Origin: Betaproteobacteria bacterium
GTDB taxonomy: Bacteria > Pseudomonadota > Gammaproteobacteria > Burkholderiales > SG8-39
Reading direction: 5' to 3'
Length of the DNA stretch: 64,000 nt
Assembly (NCBI GenBank): GCA_016713125.1
Contig: JADJPT010000007.1
Coordinates: 93,908-157,907 of the forward strand
Shown: piece after piece, positions 11,126 through 19,945 of the stretch
How the letters are laid out: every line of letters starts with the position of its first letter
How positions within the stretch are numbered: position 1 is the first letter of the stretch
Position numbers and translations under genes: made by a program
Notes under the pieces: model-generated
Seen by the model: only the letters and a program-made list of their open reading frames with translations
Told to the model about the DNA's origin: nothing
Database searches by the model: none

Positions 11126-11530
11126 ATGAGCGAAAGCGCCCTGCAACCCGGTCTGATCGGCAGCTACGAAGTGGTGGTGGGCGATGAGCACACCGCGCCC
11201 TTCGTGGGCAGCGGCAAGGTGCGCGTGCTGGCCACGCCGGTGATGATCAACCTGTTCGAAGCCGCCGCGCTGGAGGCCGCCGAGCGCCACCTGCCGCCCG
11301 GCCACCAGTCGCTGGGCATCCACCTCGACGTGCGCCACATCGCCGCCACCCCGGTGGGCATGCGCGTGCGCGCCACCGCCGAGGTGGTCAAGGTCGAGGG
11401 CCGCACGCTGACCTTCAGGCTCGAGGCCCACGACGAGAAGGAACTCATCGGCGACGGCACGCACCAGCGCGTGGTGGTGAACGTCGAACGCTTCGACCTG
11501 CGCGTGCAGAAAAAGCTCGGCAAGGCCTGA
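11126..11530 (+). CDS. Fluoroacetyl-CoA thioesterase (FlK)-like hotdog protein
   Basis: 134 residues, a single hotdog fold. The FlK-type pattern is clear: LATPVMINLFEAAALEAAE with the catalytic-region glutamate, then IHLDVRHIAATPVGM carrying the histidine of the FlK catalytic set. FlK of Streptomyces cattleya hydrolyses fluoroacetyl-CoA, but most bacterial homologues are of unknown acyl-CoA specificity, and resistance to fluoroacetate should not be assumed. It is divergent from the helicase gene and convergent with the HDOD gene. The ATG at 11126 is preceded by no clear Shine-Dalgarno sequence. Confidence 0.8.
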   Translation: MSESALQPGLIGSYEVVVGDEHTAPFVGSGKVRVLATPVMINLFEAAALEAAERHLPPGHQSLGIHLDVRHIAATPVGMRVRATAEVVKVEGRTLTFRLEAHDEKELIGDGTHQRVVVNVERFDLRVQKKLGKA

Positions 11531-11562
11531 GCGCGCGGCGCCGGCCCGGCGGCCTGGTCGGG

Positions 11563-12405
11563 CTAGGCCGTCTCGCCGCGCACCATGTGCATGACCTGCT
11601 GCGGCGTGGTGCTCAGCAGTTCGGCGGCATCCTTCCAGTCGTCCGGCAGCGCCGGGTCGTCCCAGCCGTGCGCGGCGTGCCGCGCGATGTTGACCGCCAC
11701 GATCACGTTGCGTTCGCGGGTCTGCTTCGCGTGCTGGTCGTCCATCATGCTGATCAGCAGGCGCGGCAGGCGCCAGCGCTCGGCCAGCGAGAGCTGCAGC
11801 TCGATCAGCGCAAAGCCCAGCACGGCGCGCTGCGCGGTGGCGCTGCGCAACGTCGGCTGCTCGGCCTGGCGGCGCGCGATCTCCTGCATCTGCGTGGGCG
11901 CGAAGCACCAGGCCAGCATCTCGGCCAGTTCGTGCAGCATGGCGGCCTCGCGGATCTCCTCATAGCCCAGGTCGTTGCGCCAGGTGGCCATGCCCAGCGC
12001 GATCTCGGCGCCGTGCATGGCGCGGCGCACCACGCCGAGCAGCCCGCGCAAGGCCAGCGGCACGTGGCCCAGCAGCTGTTCGACGGTGGGGATGTCCTCC
12101 ATGGCGGCGAGGAAGGGGGGCACGCCCAGCATCACCACCATGCGCTCGATGGCCGTGATGTCGGCCGAGGCGCGCCCCTCGCGGATGCGCGCCACGTGCA
12201 CGTAGAGCCGGGCTGCCAGCAGCGGGTCGCGCAGCACGATCGAGGCGAGCTCGCGCGGCGCAATCGCCTCGGCGCGCGGCGCGGCGTCGGCCAGCGCGCG
12301 CGCGCTCGGGCGCAGCACCGGGATGTCGGCCGCGGCGATCCAGTCCGTCCAGTCCTGCAGGCTGCCGCGCGGTTCGTGCGGCGCAATGTCGATCTTCTGG
12401 TCCAT
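11563..12405 (-). CDS. HDOD domain protein
   Basis: 280 residues. The segment from about 60 to 250 has the all-helical HDOD pattern: ELASIVLRDPLLAARLYVHV, IERMVVMLGVPPFLAAMED, AAMLHELAEMLAWCFAP and AVLGFALIELQLSLAERW. HDOD domains are relatives of HD phosphohydrolases that usually lack the metal-binding HD pair and act in signalling or regulation. Here the HE in MLHELAE stands where a true HD would be, so catalysis is doubtful. Its partners are unknown. It is convergent with the thioesterase gene and lies 57 bp downstream of a cupin gene on the same strand. I start it at the ATG at 12405. Confidence 0.75.
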   Translation of the reverse strand: MDQKIDIAPHEPRGSLQDWTDWIAAADIPVLRPSARALADAAPRAEAIAPRELASIVLRDPLLAARLYVHVARIREGRASADITAIERMVVMLGVPPFLAAMEDIPTVEQLLGHVPLALRGLLGVVRRAMHGAEIALGMATWRNDLGYEEIREAAMLHELAEMLAWCFAPTQMQEIARRQAEQPTLRSATAQRAVLGFALIELQLSLAERWRLPRLLISMMDDQHAKQTRERNVIVAVNIARHAAHGWDDPALPDDWKDAAELLSTTPQQVMHMVRGETA

Positions 12406-12461
12406 GGCGCATATATCGGCCGCGCCGGGGACGACTTGAGGGCCGGGGGAGGGCGGCCCGT

Positions 12462-12869
12462 TCAGGACGCCGCGGCGTCGCGCACCACGTAGTGCTTGCT
12501 GACCGGCTCCAGCACCTCGAACAGGCCCTTGAAGCCGGCGGGGATCACGCAGGCCTGGCCGGGGCCGAACTCGGCGGCCACGCCGCCCTCGCCGGTGATG
12601 CGGATGCGCCCCTCGAGCACGTGGAAATACTCCTCCTTGCCGGCCGGGAAATCGATCTTCCAGGCGCCCACCTCGCAGTTCCAGATGCCGCAGGAGAGCT
12701 GTCCGTCGGCCGAGGCGTAGAGGTTGCGCGTGGCGCGCAGCGGGTTGCCGCGCACCAGGCGACCGGGCTTGGGGTGGTCGTGCTGCGGCGCCAGCCCCAG
12801 CGCCTCGCTGAGCTGCATCACGCGCTGCGGCGCCGCGCCGCGCACCGTCTTGTCTGCCGCTTCTGCCAT
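12462..12869 (-). CDS. Cupin domain protein (DUF861/Cupin_3 type)
   Basis: 135 residues, a single small beta-barrel. The cupin motif 1 region is WKIDFPAGKEEYFHVLEGRIRITGEGG and motif 2 is FGPGQACVIPAGFKGLFEV. The order W-K-x-x-F, then E-E-x-x-x-V-x-E-G, is that of the Cupin_3 family related to ureidoglycine aminohydrolase. Family members often bind a metal, and enzymatic activity is unproven. The ATG at 12869 gives a standard family start; a longer reading to 12905 has no added homology. It is transcribed ahead of the HDOD gene and divergently from a DMT permease gene. Confidence 0.75.
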   Translation of the reverse strand: MAEAADKTVRGAAPQRVMQLSEALGLAPQHDHPKPGRLVRGNPLRATRNLYASADGQLSCGIWNCEVGAWKIDFPAGKEEYFHVLEGRIRITGEGGVAAEFGPGQACVIPAGFKGLFEVLEPVSKHYVVRDAAAS

Positions 12870-12964
12870 GCCGGATTCTCCTGACGCTTGCGAACGAGGC
12901 GCCATTGTAGTGCGCGGCCGGCGGGCGCTCGGCTACCATGCAGGCTCCGCATCGCATCGCTCCC

Positions 12965-13849
12965 ATGGATCCCGTACGCAAATCCCCCGACGCATCCGCC
13001 TTCGCGCTGATGGTGCTGCTGTGCGCGGTGTGGGGTTTCGGCAACGTGGCGGCCAAGCTGGCCGCGCCCGGCGTGTCGCTGGTGGCGCAAGCGGGCATCC
13101 GTTCGGTGATCGCCACGCTGCTTCTGCTGGGCTGGGCGCGATGGCGCGGCATTCCGCTGTTCGGCCGCGACGGCACGCTGTGGCCCGGCTTGTTGGCGGG
13201 GCTGCTATTCGCCGCCGAGTTCCTGTTCATCTTCATCGGCCTGCAATGGACGGGCGCCGGACGCATGGCGGTGTTCGTGTACCTGGCGCCGTTCTTCACC
13301 GCCCTGGGTCTGGCCTGGTACGTGCCGGGCGAGCGGCTCGGGCCGCGGCAGTGGGCCGGCATCGCCGTGGCCTTCTCCGGCGTGGCCCTGGCCTTCGGCG
13401 ACGCCTTCGTCAATTCGCGCAGCACGCTGCTGGGTGATGCGTTCGGCGTGTTCGCCGCCTTGATGTGGGCCGCCACCACGGTGCTGATCCGTGGCACCAG
13501 ACTGTCCGGCGCCAGCGCCGCGAAGACTCTGTTCTACCAGCTCGGCGTGGCGGCCGTGACGCTGCCCTTGTGCTCGCTGCTGCTGGGCGAACCCGGCCTG
13601 GTGAAACTGGACGCTATCACCGTGGCCAGCCTGTTCTACCAGTCGGTGATCGTCGCCTTCGCCAGCTATCTGGCCTGGTTCTGGCTGCTGACGCGTTACT
13701 TCGCCGCGCGGCTCTCGGTGTTCAGCTTCCTCACGCCGCTGTTCGGCGTGGCGGTCGGGGCGCTGGTGCTCGACGAGCCGCTGACATTGGCCTTCCTCGG
13801 CGCCGCGCTGCTGGTGGGCGCCGGCATCTACCTCGTGAACTCGAAGTAG
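12965..13849 (+). CDS. DMT superfamily EamA-type permease
   Basis: 294 residues with 10 predicted helices in two EamA repeats (first helix [19 protein letters not shown]; repeat ends [17 protein letters not shown] and [15 protein letters not shown]). An exporter of unknown metabolite. An ATG at 12938 would add nine residues, but it lies within a TACCAT sequence that itself could be the -10 element, so I prefer 12965. A hydroxypyruvate-isomerase-like gene begins 5 bp downstream, so the pair is an operon; export or uptake of a C3 or sugar-acid metabolite would fit, but that is only a guess from context. Confidence 0.85.
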   Translation: MDPVRKSPDASAFALMVLLCAVWGFGNVAAKLAAPGVSLVAQAGIRSVIATLLLLGWARWRGIPLFGRDGTLWPGLLAGLLFAAEFLFIFIGLQWTGAGRMAVFVYLAPFFTALGLAWYVPGERLGPRQWAGIAVAFSGVALAFGDAFVNSRSTLLGDAFGVFAALMWAATTVLIRGTRLSGASAAKTLFYQLGVAAVTLPLCSLLLGEPGLVKLDAITVASLFYQSVIVAFASYLAWFWLLTRYFAARLSVFSFLTPLFGVAVGALVLDEPLTLAFLGAALLVGAGIYLVNSK

Positions 13850-13854
13850 CCGCC

Positions 13855-14652
13855 ATGCCGAAGTTCGCCGCCAATGTGTCGATGATGTACGCCGAGTGGC
13901 CGTTCCTCGAACGTTTCGCCGCCGCGGCCGAGGATGGCTTCGCCGCCGTGGAGTTCCTGTTCCCCTACGAACACGCGCCCGCCGAGCTGGCGGCGCGCGT
14001 GCACGGCGCCGGCCTCGCGCAGGCGCTGTTCAACGCACCGCCCGGCGACTGGCAGGCCGGCGAGAAGGGACTGGCCTCGGTGCCCGGCCGCGAGGACGAG
14101 TTCCGCCGCGCGATCGACACGGCGCTCGAGTACGCGCGCCACCTGCGCTGTCCCTCGGTGCACGTGATGGCCGGGACGGTGGCCGCCGGCGAGGACCGCG
14201 CGGCGCGGCGCGCGCTGTACGTGCGGAACCTCGCCTGGGCCGCGCGGCAGGCGGCCCCGCACGGCGTGACGCTGATGATCGAGCCGATCAACACGCGCGA
14301 CATCCCGGGCTACTTCCTGAACCGTCAGGATGAGGCGCACGCCATCCGCGAGGAGGTGGGCGCCGCCAACCTCAGGGTGCAGATGGATTTCTACCACTGC
14401 CAGATCGTCGAGGGCGACCTGATCGCCAGACTGCGTCGCCACATCGCCGGCATCGGCCACATGCAGGTCGCCGGGGTGCCGGAACGCCACGAACCCGACG
14501 CCGGCCGCAGCAACGAGGTGAACTATGCCCGCGTCTTCGAGGCCATCGACGCGGTAGGCTATGCGGGCTGGGTGGGTTGCGAGTACCGGCCGCGCGCGGG
14601 CACCCGCGCGGGGCTCGCCTGGCTGCGCGAATGGCGCGAACGCCGGGCCTGA
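13855..14652 (+). CDS. hyi: Hydroxypyruvate isomerase family protein
   Basis: 265 residues, the usual size of Hyi, a TIM-barrel of the xylose-isomerase-like superfamily. Hyi interconverts hydroxypyruvate and tartronate semialdehyde in glyoxylate and glycerate metabolism. The N-terminal [20 protein letters not shown] and [16 protein letters not shown] are typical, the first catalytic glutamate is in [15 protein letters not shown], the metal-binding [12 protein letters not shown] follows, and the second glutamate is in VGCEYRP near the C-terminus. 2-oxo-tetronate isomerase (OtnI) is a close relative that cannot be excluded, and no glyoxylate carboligase or tartronate reductase is nearby. It starts 5 bp after the DMT gene. 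Confidence 0.88.
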   Translation: MPKFAANVSMMYAEWPFLERFAAAAEDGFAAVEFLFPYEHAPAELAARVHGAGLAQALFNAPPGDWQAGEKGLASVPGREDEFRRAIDTALEYARHLRCPSVHVMAGTVAAGEDRAARRALYVRNLAWAARQAAPHGVTLMIEPINTRDIPGYFLNRQDEAHAIREEVGAANLRVQMDFYHCQIVEGDLIARLRRHIAGIGHMQVAGVPERHEPDAGRSNEVNYARVFEAIDAVGYAGWVGCEYRPRAGTRAGLAWLREWRERRA

Positions 14653-14700
14653 ATGCCGGTCCATACTCATACCCTTTACCCGCGACTGCTGGAGAATGCC

Positions 14701-15117
14701 ATGAAGACCCGCCTGTCCCTGTTGCTGGCCGCGCTGCTGCTGGCCGGCTGCGCCGCCGTCGCGCAGCGCCCGGTGCTGTACCCGAACGCCAAGTTCAAGC
14801 AGGTGGGCGACGCCGAGGCGCAGAAGGACATCGCCGAATGCCAGGAGTCGGCGCGCCGCTCCGGCGCCTCAGAGGGGGCGGGCAATGCGGGGCGCGGCGC
14901 GGTGCAGGGCGCCGCGGTCGGCGCGGCGGCCTCGGCCGTGGGCAGCCTGATCCGCGGCCGCAATGTCGTGCAGGACGCGGCCGCCGGGGCCGCCGTCGGC
15001 GGTGCCGCAGGCGGGGTCAGCGGCGCCTTCAGTTCCGGCGAGGGCAGCACGGTGTTCAAGAACTTCGTCACCCGCTGCCTGCGCGACAAGGGCTATGACG
15101 TGATCGGCTGGAACTAG
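14701..15117 (+). CDS. Glycine-zipper outer-membrane lipoprotein
   Basis: 138 residues. A signal peptide with lipobox LLAGC puts the lipidated cysteine near residue 18. The middle (about 60-115) is a glycine/alanine zipper (GAAVGAAASAVGSLI and AAAGAAVGGAAGGVSGAF), a motif found in membrane-inserting lipoproteins such as the SlyB and 17-kDa antigen families. Four cysteines outside the signal region could form a disulfide (AECQES and TRCLRDKGYDV). Its role is probably envelope integrity, inferred from the family. The preceding GGAGAATGCC and the signal peptide fix the start at 14701. A strong terminator follows. Confidence 0.8.
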   Translation: MKTRLSLLLAALLLAGCAAVAQRPVLYPNAKFKQVGDAEAQKDIAECQESARRSGASEGAGNAGRGAVQGAAVGAAASAVGSLIRGRNVVQDAAAGAAVGGAAGGVSGAFSSGEGSTVFKNFVTRCLRDKGYDVIGWN

Positions 15118-15153
15118 ACGGGAAGTTGTCGGATCTGACGACGCGATTGCCCT

Positions 15154-15185
15154 GAAACCCGCTCCAGAAGCGGGTTTCGCGTTTT
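15154..15185 (+). terminator. Intrinsic terminator of the lipoprotein gene
   Basis: A perfect 10-bp stem (GAAACCCGCT / AGCGGGTTTC) with loop CCAGA is followed by GCGTTTT. It lies 37 bp after the lipoprotein stop codon and before the LysE gene, which is a textbook Rho-independent arrangement. Confidence 0.85.
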
Positions 15186-15280
15186 AAAAGTTGAACTTTC
15201 TTCCCTGCGGCACGCCGCGGCTTCAGCGGTGTTGATCAGGGGGTAAGATGCGGTCTGCGACCATTGCCGGAGGCACTCGC

Positions 15281-15904
15281 ATGATCACCGCAGATTTTCT
15301 CCTCACCTCGCTGATCGTCGTGCTGATGCCGGGCACGGGGGTCATGTATATGGTGTCCACCGGCTTGTTCCTCGGTGCGCGGGCAAGCCTGTTCGCGGCG
15401 GTGGGCTGCACGGCGGGCATCCTGCCGCACCTGGCGGCCAGCGTGCTGGGCCTGGCGGCCATCCTGCACATGAGCGCACTGGCCTTTCAGATGCTCAAGC
15501 TCGCCGGTGCGGCCTACCTGCTGTACATCGCCTGGATGACCTGGCAGCAGCGCGGCCTGCTGGCGGTGGACGGCCCGGCCGAAGTCGCCAGCCTGCGCGG
15601 CATCGTGGCAAAGGCGTTCCTGCTGAACATCCTGAACCCCAAGCTGTCGATCTTCTTCCTGGCCTTCCTGCCTCAGTTCGTCAAACCGGGGGGAGAAGCT
15701 GCGCCGTCGCTGCTGTCGCAGATGCTGGTGCTGAGCGCGGTGTTCATGGCCATGACCTTCGGCGTGTTCGTGGTCTACGGCCTGCTTGCGCATGCGTTCC
15801 GCGCGGCGGTGATCGATTCGCCGCGCGTGCAGACCTGGCTGCGGCGCGGTTTCGCGGCGGCGTTCGCCGGGCTGGGCCTCAACCTCGCCATGACTGAGCG
15901 CTGA
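15281..15904 (+). CDS. LysE/RhtB family amino-acid exporter
   Basis: 207 residues with about six transmembrane segments. The N-terminus ITADFLLTSLIVVLMPGTGVMYMVSTGL carries the LysE family PGP-like motif (here PGTG), followed by GARASLFAAVGCTAGILPH and KLAGAAYLLYIAWMTW, all diagnostic. LysE proteins export amino acids or their derivatives through the inner membrane. The ATG at 15281 follows a GGAGG-like Shine-Dalgarno sequence (CCGGAGGC); an earlier in-frame ATG at 15248 lacks one. A TAAGAT sequence at 15244-15249 may be the -10. Substrate unknown. Confidence 0.9.
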   Translation: MITADFLLTSLIVVLMPGTGVMYMVSTGLFLGARASLFAAVGCTAGILPHLAASVLGLAAILHMSALAFQMLKLAGAAYLLYIAWMTWQQRGLLAVDGPAEVASLRGIVAKAFLLNILNPKLSIFFLAFLPQFVKPGGEAAPSLLSQMLVLSAVFMAMTFGVFVVYGLLAHAFRAAVIDSPRVQTWLRRGFAAAFAGLGLNLAMTER

Positions 15905-15926
15905 CCAGGCGGGCCGTCGGCGCTCC

Positions 15927-16019
15927 ATGGACCTCATCGCCGAGGAGTTCGAGGCGGCCATGCCGGAGATCGCCGCCTGGTTCGCCGAACATCCGCCGGG
16001 CAGGGCGGGTGCGGGTTAA
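15927..16019 (+). CDS. Possible 30-residue ORF or gene remnant
   Basis: A short reading frame starts 22 bp after the LysE stop and encodes an amphipathic Glu/Ala-rich peptide (MDLIAEEFEAAMPEIAAWF, ending EHPPGRAGAG). It has no recognisable Shine-Dalgarno sequence. It could be the tail of a lost gene: SRPBCC genes like the next one often have an ArsR-type regulator beside them, and none is seen here. Chance coding is also possible in such GC-rich DNA. Confidence 0.25.
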   Translation: MDLIAEEFEAAMPEIAAWFAEHPPGRAGAG

Positions 16020-16051
16020 AGTCGTGCTTTCCCCTGCGCTGGGAGTTGCCG

Positions 16052-16524
16052 ATGTCTGCTGCTGAAGATCTCGATCTGGTTCTCGAACGCGTGGTCGATG
16101 CCGCGCGCCAAGGTGTGGGCGGCGTGGACCACGCCGGCGCTGCTGATGCCCTGGTTCTGCCCGCTGCCCTGGAAAGTGGTCGAGTGCGATATCGAGTTGC
16201 GTCCGGGCGGCAGGTTTCGCACGGTGATGCAGTCGCCCGAAGGCGAACGCTTTCCCGGCGAAGGCTGCTATCTCGAAGTCGTGCCGGGCGAGCGCCTGGT
16301 GTGGACCAGCGCTGCTGCCGGGGTATCGTCCGGCGCCCGAAGTGCCGATGATGCCGCTGTTCACCGGGGTGATCACCCTGGCCGATGTGTCCGGCGGCAC
16401 GCGCTATGTGGCGCGGGTCATGCACCGCAACGCGGCCGACGCCAAGGCGCACGCCGACATGGGCTTTCATCAGGGCTGGGGCATCGCCCTGGACCAGCTG
16501 GTGGCGATGATCAAGGCAGGCTGA
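16052..16524 (+). pseudogene. SRPBCC (AHSA1-like) domain protein, two frameshifts
   Basis: Reading frames join to a single SRPBCC/Bet v1-like protein of about 157 residues: SAAEDLDLVLERVVDA, then PRAKVWAAWTTPALLMPWFCP with DIELRPGGRFRTVM, ending with TLADVSGGTRYVARVMHRN and MGFHQGWGIALDQLVAMI. This order is that of Aha1-type polyketide-cyclase-like proteins (START superfamily ligand-binding fold). Frames change near 16098 and near 16320, both in G/C runs. Either two sequencing errors or a decayed gene explains this. Ligand unknown. The ATG at 16052 is the start. Confidence 0.7.
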
Positions 16525-16575
16525 GGCCGCCGCGCGTCCCGGCGTGCGGCACGCCAGCGTATCGAAAGGAATCCC

Positions 16576-16944
16576 ATGGCGATCAGTTGGCTCACGGTAT
16601 TGAAGAGCGTCCCCTGGACGGAAGTCATCAGCAACGCGCCCAAGGTAGCCGAGGGCGCGAAGAAGCTGTGGAACACGGTGGGCCGCAAGCGCGCTGCACG
16701 CGAGGCGCGTGCACAGGAAGCGCAGGCGGACCTGTCGCCCGAGGCACGCATGCTCGCGGCCGAGGCGACCATCGCAGAACTGCAGGCGCAGATGCTCGCC
16801 TCCTCGGAGCTGATCAATACGCTCGCCGAACAGAACGCGCTGCTGGTGGCGCGCGTCGAGGCAAACCGCAGGCGCGTGGCATGGCTGGCGCTGGTGGCGG
16901 GCGTCGCGCTCGTCATCGCCGTCGTGGCGATGACCTGGCGCTAG
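16576..16944 (+). CDS. Tail-anchored coiled-coil membrane protein of unknown function
   Basis: 122 residues. Residues 1-35 hold KVAEGAKKLWNTVGRKR, about 40-95 form a heptad-like coiled coil (ARMLAAEATIAELQAQMLASSELINTL... in part), and residues 100-119 are a hydrophobic segment (VAWLALVAGVALVIAVVAM) ending in TWR. The architecture suggests a cytoplasmic coiled coil anchored by a C-terminal membrane helix. A GAAAGGAA sequence precedes the ATG at 16576 and fixes the start. I do not recognise the family. It is convergent with the small exported-protein gene. Confidence 0.7.
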   Translation: MAISWLTVLKSVPWTEVISNAPKVAEGAKKLWNTVGRKRAAREARAQEAQADLSPEARMLAAEATIAELQAQMLASSELINTLAEQNALLVARVEANRRRVAWLALVAGVALVIAVVAMTWR

Positions 16945-16952
16945 CCGGTCGG

Positions 16953-16981
16953 CGCCAGCCGGGGGCTGAACCCGGCTGGCG
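16953..16981. terminator. Hairpin between convergent genes
   Basis: An 11-bp perfect stem (CGCCAGCCGGG / CCCGGCTGGCG) with a 7-nt loop sits in the 45-bp gap between convergent genes ending at 16944 and 16990. It could serve both strands, though neither side has a T-tract. Confidence 0.5.
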
Positions 16982-16989
16982 GGCTGCGC

Positions 16990-17178
16990 TTACTGCTGTT
17001 CCTTGCGCTCGCCGCTGTCCGAGTCCTTGCGGTCCTCGGCCTGCTGCGAGGTGCCCGGCCCTTCGGTGGTGGTGGGTGCGGTCACGGGACCTTCGTTGGC
17101 GTAGGTGTGGGCGAAGGCGGGGCCGGCAGCGGCCAACAGGGCGCCGCTCGCCAGAACGGCGACGAGATTGCGGATCAT
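16990..17178 (-). CDS. Small exported hydrophilic protein
   Basis: 62 residues from the ATG at 17178 (66 from an upstream ATG at 17190). Residues 1-24 are a signal peptide (MIRNLVAVLASGALLAAAG, cleavage after AFA). The mature part of about 38 residues is polar: a Thr/Pro segment followed by a Gln/Asp/Glu/Lys tail (QQAEDRKDSDSGERKEQQ). It is probably periplasmic and intrinsically disordered. No family is recognised. It is downstream of pepN but separated by two hairpins. Confidence 0.6.
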   Translation of the reverse strand: MIRNLVAVLASGALLAAAGPAFAHTYANEGPVTAPTTTEGPGTSQQAEDRKDSDSGERKEQQ

Positions 17179-17218
17179 GATGGTCTCCATTATTCGAGAT
17201 TGACGAAGGCTCGAACGA

Positions 17219-17278
17219 GCCGGACGGCGCTTGCCGTCCGGCGATACAGACCGGGGTGCCGCGGAAAAAGTTCCGCGG
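17219..17278 (-). terminator. Two hairpins downstream of pepN
   Basis: Stem one: CCGCGGAA / TTCCGCGG (17259-17278) with a 4-nt loop, 10 bp after the pepN stop. Stem two: a perfect 10-bp GCCGGACGGC / GCCGTCCGGC (17219-17242) with loop GCTT. Together they probably end the pepN transcript; neither is followed by a long T-run on the minus strand. Confidence 0.5.
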
Positions 17279-17287
17279 TGCCCTAAC

Positions 17288-19870
17288 CTAGGCCAGCGCC
17301 TTGGTGACGATCTCGGCCACGTCGCGCGACAGGCCTTCGGCGTCGCGGATGCGCTCCAGCGCGGCCTGCGCCTTCGCCTGGCGTGCGGCGTCGAACTTCC
17401 TCCAGCGGTCGAAGCAGCGCGCCACGCGAGCGGCCACCTGCGGGTTGAACCGGTCGATGGCGATCACCTGGTCGGCGGCGAACTCGTAGCCGCCGCCGTC
17501 GGCGGCGTGGAAGCGCACGTGGTTGCCGGCCGTGAAGGCGCGGATCAGCGCGTAGATCTTGTTCGGATTGTGCAGGTCGAAGGCCGGGTGGGCGGTGAGC
17601 TTCCTCACCTCGGCCAGCGTGCCCGGCAGGCGCGAAGTGGCCTGCACCTGCAGCCACTTGTCGACCACCAGCGGCTCGTGCTTCCACTTCGCGTGGAAGC
17701 TGTCCAGCGCGGCCGCGCGTTGCGGCGCCTCGCTGTTGACGAGCATGGTCAGCGCAGCCATCGCGTCGGTCATGTTGTCGGCGTCCTGGAACTGCGCCGC
17801 GCACAAGGCGTGCGCTTCGCCGGTTTCGGCGGCCATCAGATAGCCCAGGCACAGGTTCTTCAGCGCGCGCCTGCCGGACGATTCAGCATCGGGCGAGTAG
17901 GGGCCGCCGGACTGCATGGCCCGGTAGGTGGCCAGCAGGGCGTCCGCCAGCACCGTGCCGAGCTGCCTGGCCAGTCCGATGCGTGCCGCATGCAGGACAT
18001 CCGGGTCGACCACGGCCATCTGCTCGGCCAGCGTGGCTTCCGAAGGCAGGCTGAGCGCCTCGGCGCCGAAGGCCGGATCGTTCGGCGCATCGGCCAGCAC
18101 GCGCGCGAAGGCGTCGATGAAACTCTGCGGCGCCGCGCCGTTGCCCGAGAGCAGCAGCCGGGCGGCCAGGCGCTGGCCGGCTTCCCAGCGGTTGAACGGG
18201 TCGGCGTCGTGCGCCATCAGGTGCGCGAGTTCGGCCTCGGTGTAGGGATAGTTGACGATCACCGGCGCAGAGAAGTTGCGCGCCAGCGAAGGCACCGGCG
18301 GGTGCGCGACGTCCTCGAACACGAAGCGTTCCTCGGCCTGTGTGACCGACAGCAGGCGGCCGGCCATGTCCTTGCCGTTGGGGCCGACTAGGCCGACGGC
18401 GAAGGGGATGTGGAAGGGCAGTTTCTCCGGCTGGCCCGGGGTGGGCGGGCAGGACTGGCGCACCACCAGCGTGTAGCGCCTGGCGGCCGCATCGTACTCA
18501 CCGGTCACGTCCAGCACCGGCGTGCCGGCCTGTTCGTACCAGCGCTTGAACTGCGTGAGGTCGACGCCGGAGGCATCGGCCATGGCGGCGACGAAATCGT
18601 CGGTGGTCACCGCCTGTCCGTCGTGGCGCGCGAAGTACAGGTCCATGCCCTTTCTGAAGTTCTGCGCGCCGAGCAGGGTGTGCTGCATGCGCACGACCTC
18701 GGCGCCTTTCTCGTACACGGTCACCGTGTAGAAGTTGCGGATCTCCATGTAGGAGGCCGGACGCACCGGGTGGGCCATCGGGCCGGCGTCCTCGGGGAAC
18801 TGTGCGGCCCGCAGCATGCGCACTTCCTGGATGCGCTGCACCGGTCGCGAGTAGCGGTCCGAGCCGTACTCCTGGTCGCGGAACACGGTCAGGCCTTCCT
18901 TCAGCGAGAGCTGGAACCAGTCGCGGCAGGTCACGCGGTTGCCGGTCCAGTTGTGGAAGTACTCGTGCGCCACCACGCGGTCGATGTTCATGTAATCGAC
19001 GTCGGTGGCGGTGTCGGGCCGGGCCAGCACGTACCGGGTGTTGAAGATGTTGAGGCCCTTGTTCTCCATCGCCCCGGAGTTGAAATCGCTGACCGCCACG
19101 ATCACGTACTGGTCGAGGTCCAGCTCCAGGCCGAACACCTCCTCGTCCCAGCGCATGGCGTGCTTCAGGCATTCCATGGCGTAGCCGCACTGGTCGAGCT
19201 TGCCCGGCTCGACGTACACCGCCAGGCGCACCGTGCGGCCCGAAGCGGTGACGAAGGAATCCTCGAGCACCTCGAGTTGCGCGGCGACCATGGCGAACAG
19301 GTAGGCGGGCTTGGGGAAGGGGTCCTCGAACTTCGCCCAGTGCCGGCCGCCGCGCTGCTCGCCGGAACCCACCAGGTTGCCGTTCGACAGCAGCACCGGG
19401 TAGGCCTCCTGGTCGGCGCGCACGGTGACGGTGTAGCGCGCCATCACGTCCGGGCGGTCGGGGAACCAGGTGATGCGTCGAAAGCCCTGCGCCTCGCATT
19501 GCGTGAAGAAGCCGTTCTTCGAGGCGTACAGGCCCTCGAGCTTGGTGTTCTTCTGCGGGCGGATCACCACCTGGGTCTCGAGCGTGCAGTGCGCCGGCAG
19601 TCCGGGAATCACCAGCAGCTCGGCGCCCAGCGCGTAGTCGGCGGGGCCGAGCTTGCGGCGGTCGACCGACACCGACTGAAGTTCGAGGTCCTCGCCGTTC
19701 AGTTCCAGCGCGGCGTCCGCCGGCGCGGCCGGGTTGCGCGCCAGGGTCAGGCGGGCGCGCACCAGGGCGTCGTCCTTGCGGATCTCGACGTCGAGTTCGA
19801 CGTGCTCGACCAGGAAGGCGGGCGGGGTGTAGTCCTTCAGGTAGATCGTGCTGGGAGCGGGTTCGCGCAT
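17288..19870 (-). CDS. pepN: Aminopeptidase N (M1 family)
   Basis: 860 residues, close to E. coli PepN (870). A cytoplasmic zinc aminopeptidase that removes N-terminal residues from peptides in protein turnover. The exopeptidase motif GAMEN is at 266-270, the zinc site HEYFHNW starts at 302 with the third ligand glutamate in LKEGLTVF near 325, and the DQEYGSDRYSR loop after it is typical of the proteobacterial PepN branch. The C-terminal helical domain is complete. The ATG at 19870 gives the family start (KDYTPPAFLVEHVELDV). The gene is divergent from a small exported-protein gene, and a pair of TACGTA elements lies 76 bp upstream of its start. Confidence 0.95.
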   Translation of the reverse strand: MREPAPSTIYLKDYTPPAFLVEHVELDVEIRKDDALVRARLTLARNPAAPADAALELNGEDLELQSVSVDRRKLGPADYALGAELLVIPGLPAHCTLETQVVIRPQKNTKLEGLYASKNGFFTQCEAQGFRRITWFPDRPDVMARYTVTVRADQEAYPVLLSNGNLVGSGEQRGGRHWAKFEDPFPKPAYLFAMVAAQLEVLEDSFVTASGRTVRLAVYVEPGKLDQCGYAMECLKHAMRWDEEVFGLELDLDQYVIVAVSDFNSGAMENKGLNIFNTRYVLARPDTATDVDYMNIDRVVAHEYFHNWTGNRVTCRDWFQLSLKEGLTVFRDQEYGSDRYSRPVQRIQEVRMLRAAQFPEDAGPMAHPVRPASYMEIRNFYTVTVYEKGAEVVRMQHTLLGAQNFRKGMDLYFARHDGQAVTTDDFVAAMADASGVDLTQFKRWYEQAGTPVLDVTGEYDAAARRYTLVVRQSCPPTPGQPEKLPFHIPFAVGLVGPNGKDMAGRLLSVTQAEERFVFEDVAHPPVPSLARNFSAPVIVNYPYTEAELAHLMAHDADPFNRWEAGQRLAARLLLSGNGAAPQSFIDAFARVLADAPNDPAFGAEALSLPSEATLAEQMAVVDPDVLHAARIGLARQLGTVLADALLATYRAMQSGGPYSPDAESSGRRALKNLCLGYLMAAETGEAHALCAAQFQDADNMTDAMAALTMLVNSEAPQRAAALDSFHAKWKHEPLVVDKWLQVQATSRLPGTLAEVRKLTAHPAFDLHNPNKIYALIRAFTAGNHVRFHAADGGGYEFAADQVIAIDRFNPQVAARVARCFDRWRKFDAARQAKAQAALERIRDAEGLSRDVAEIVTKALA

Positions 19871-19945
19871 GGTGCTCTGGAAACGGTGGAGGCAGGACCC
19901 GCATTCTAACGGTGCGGCCCCCCGCGCACGGGCTCTCATGGCGCC

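Noticed and set aside
11126..11530. Fluoroacetate resistance gene
   Set aside because: FlK-like fold is clear, but most homologues have other substrates and no fluoroacetate-related genes are near.
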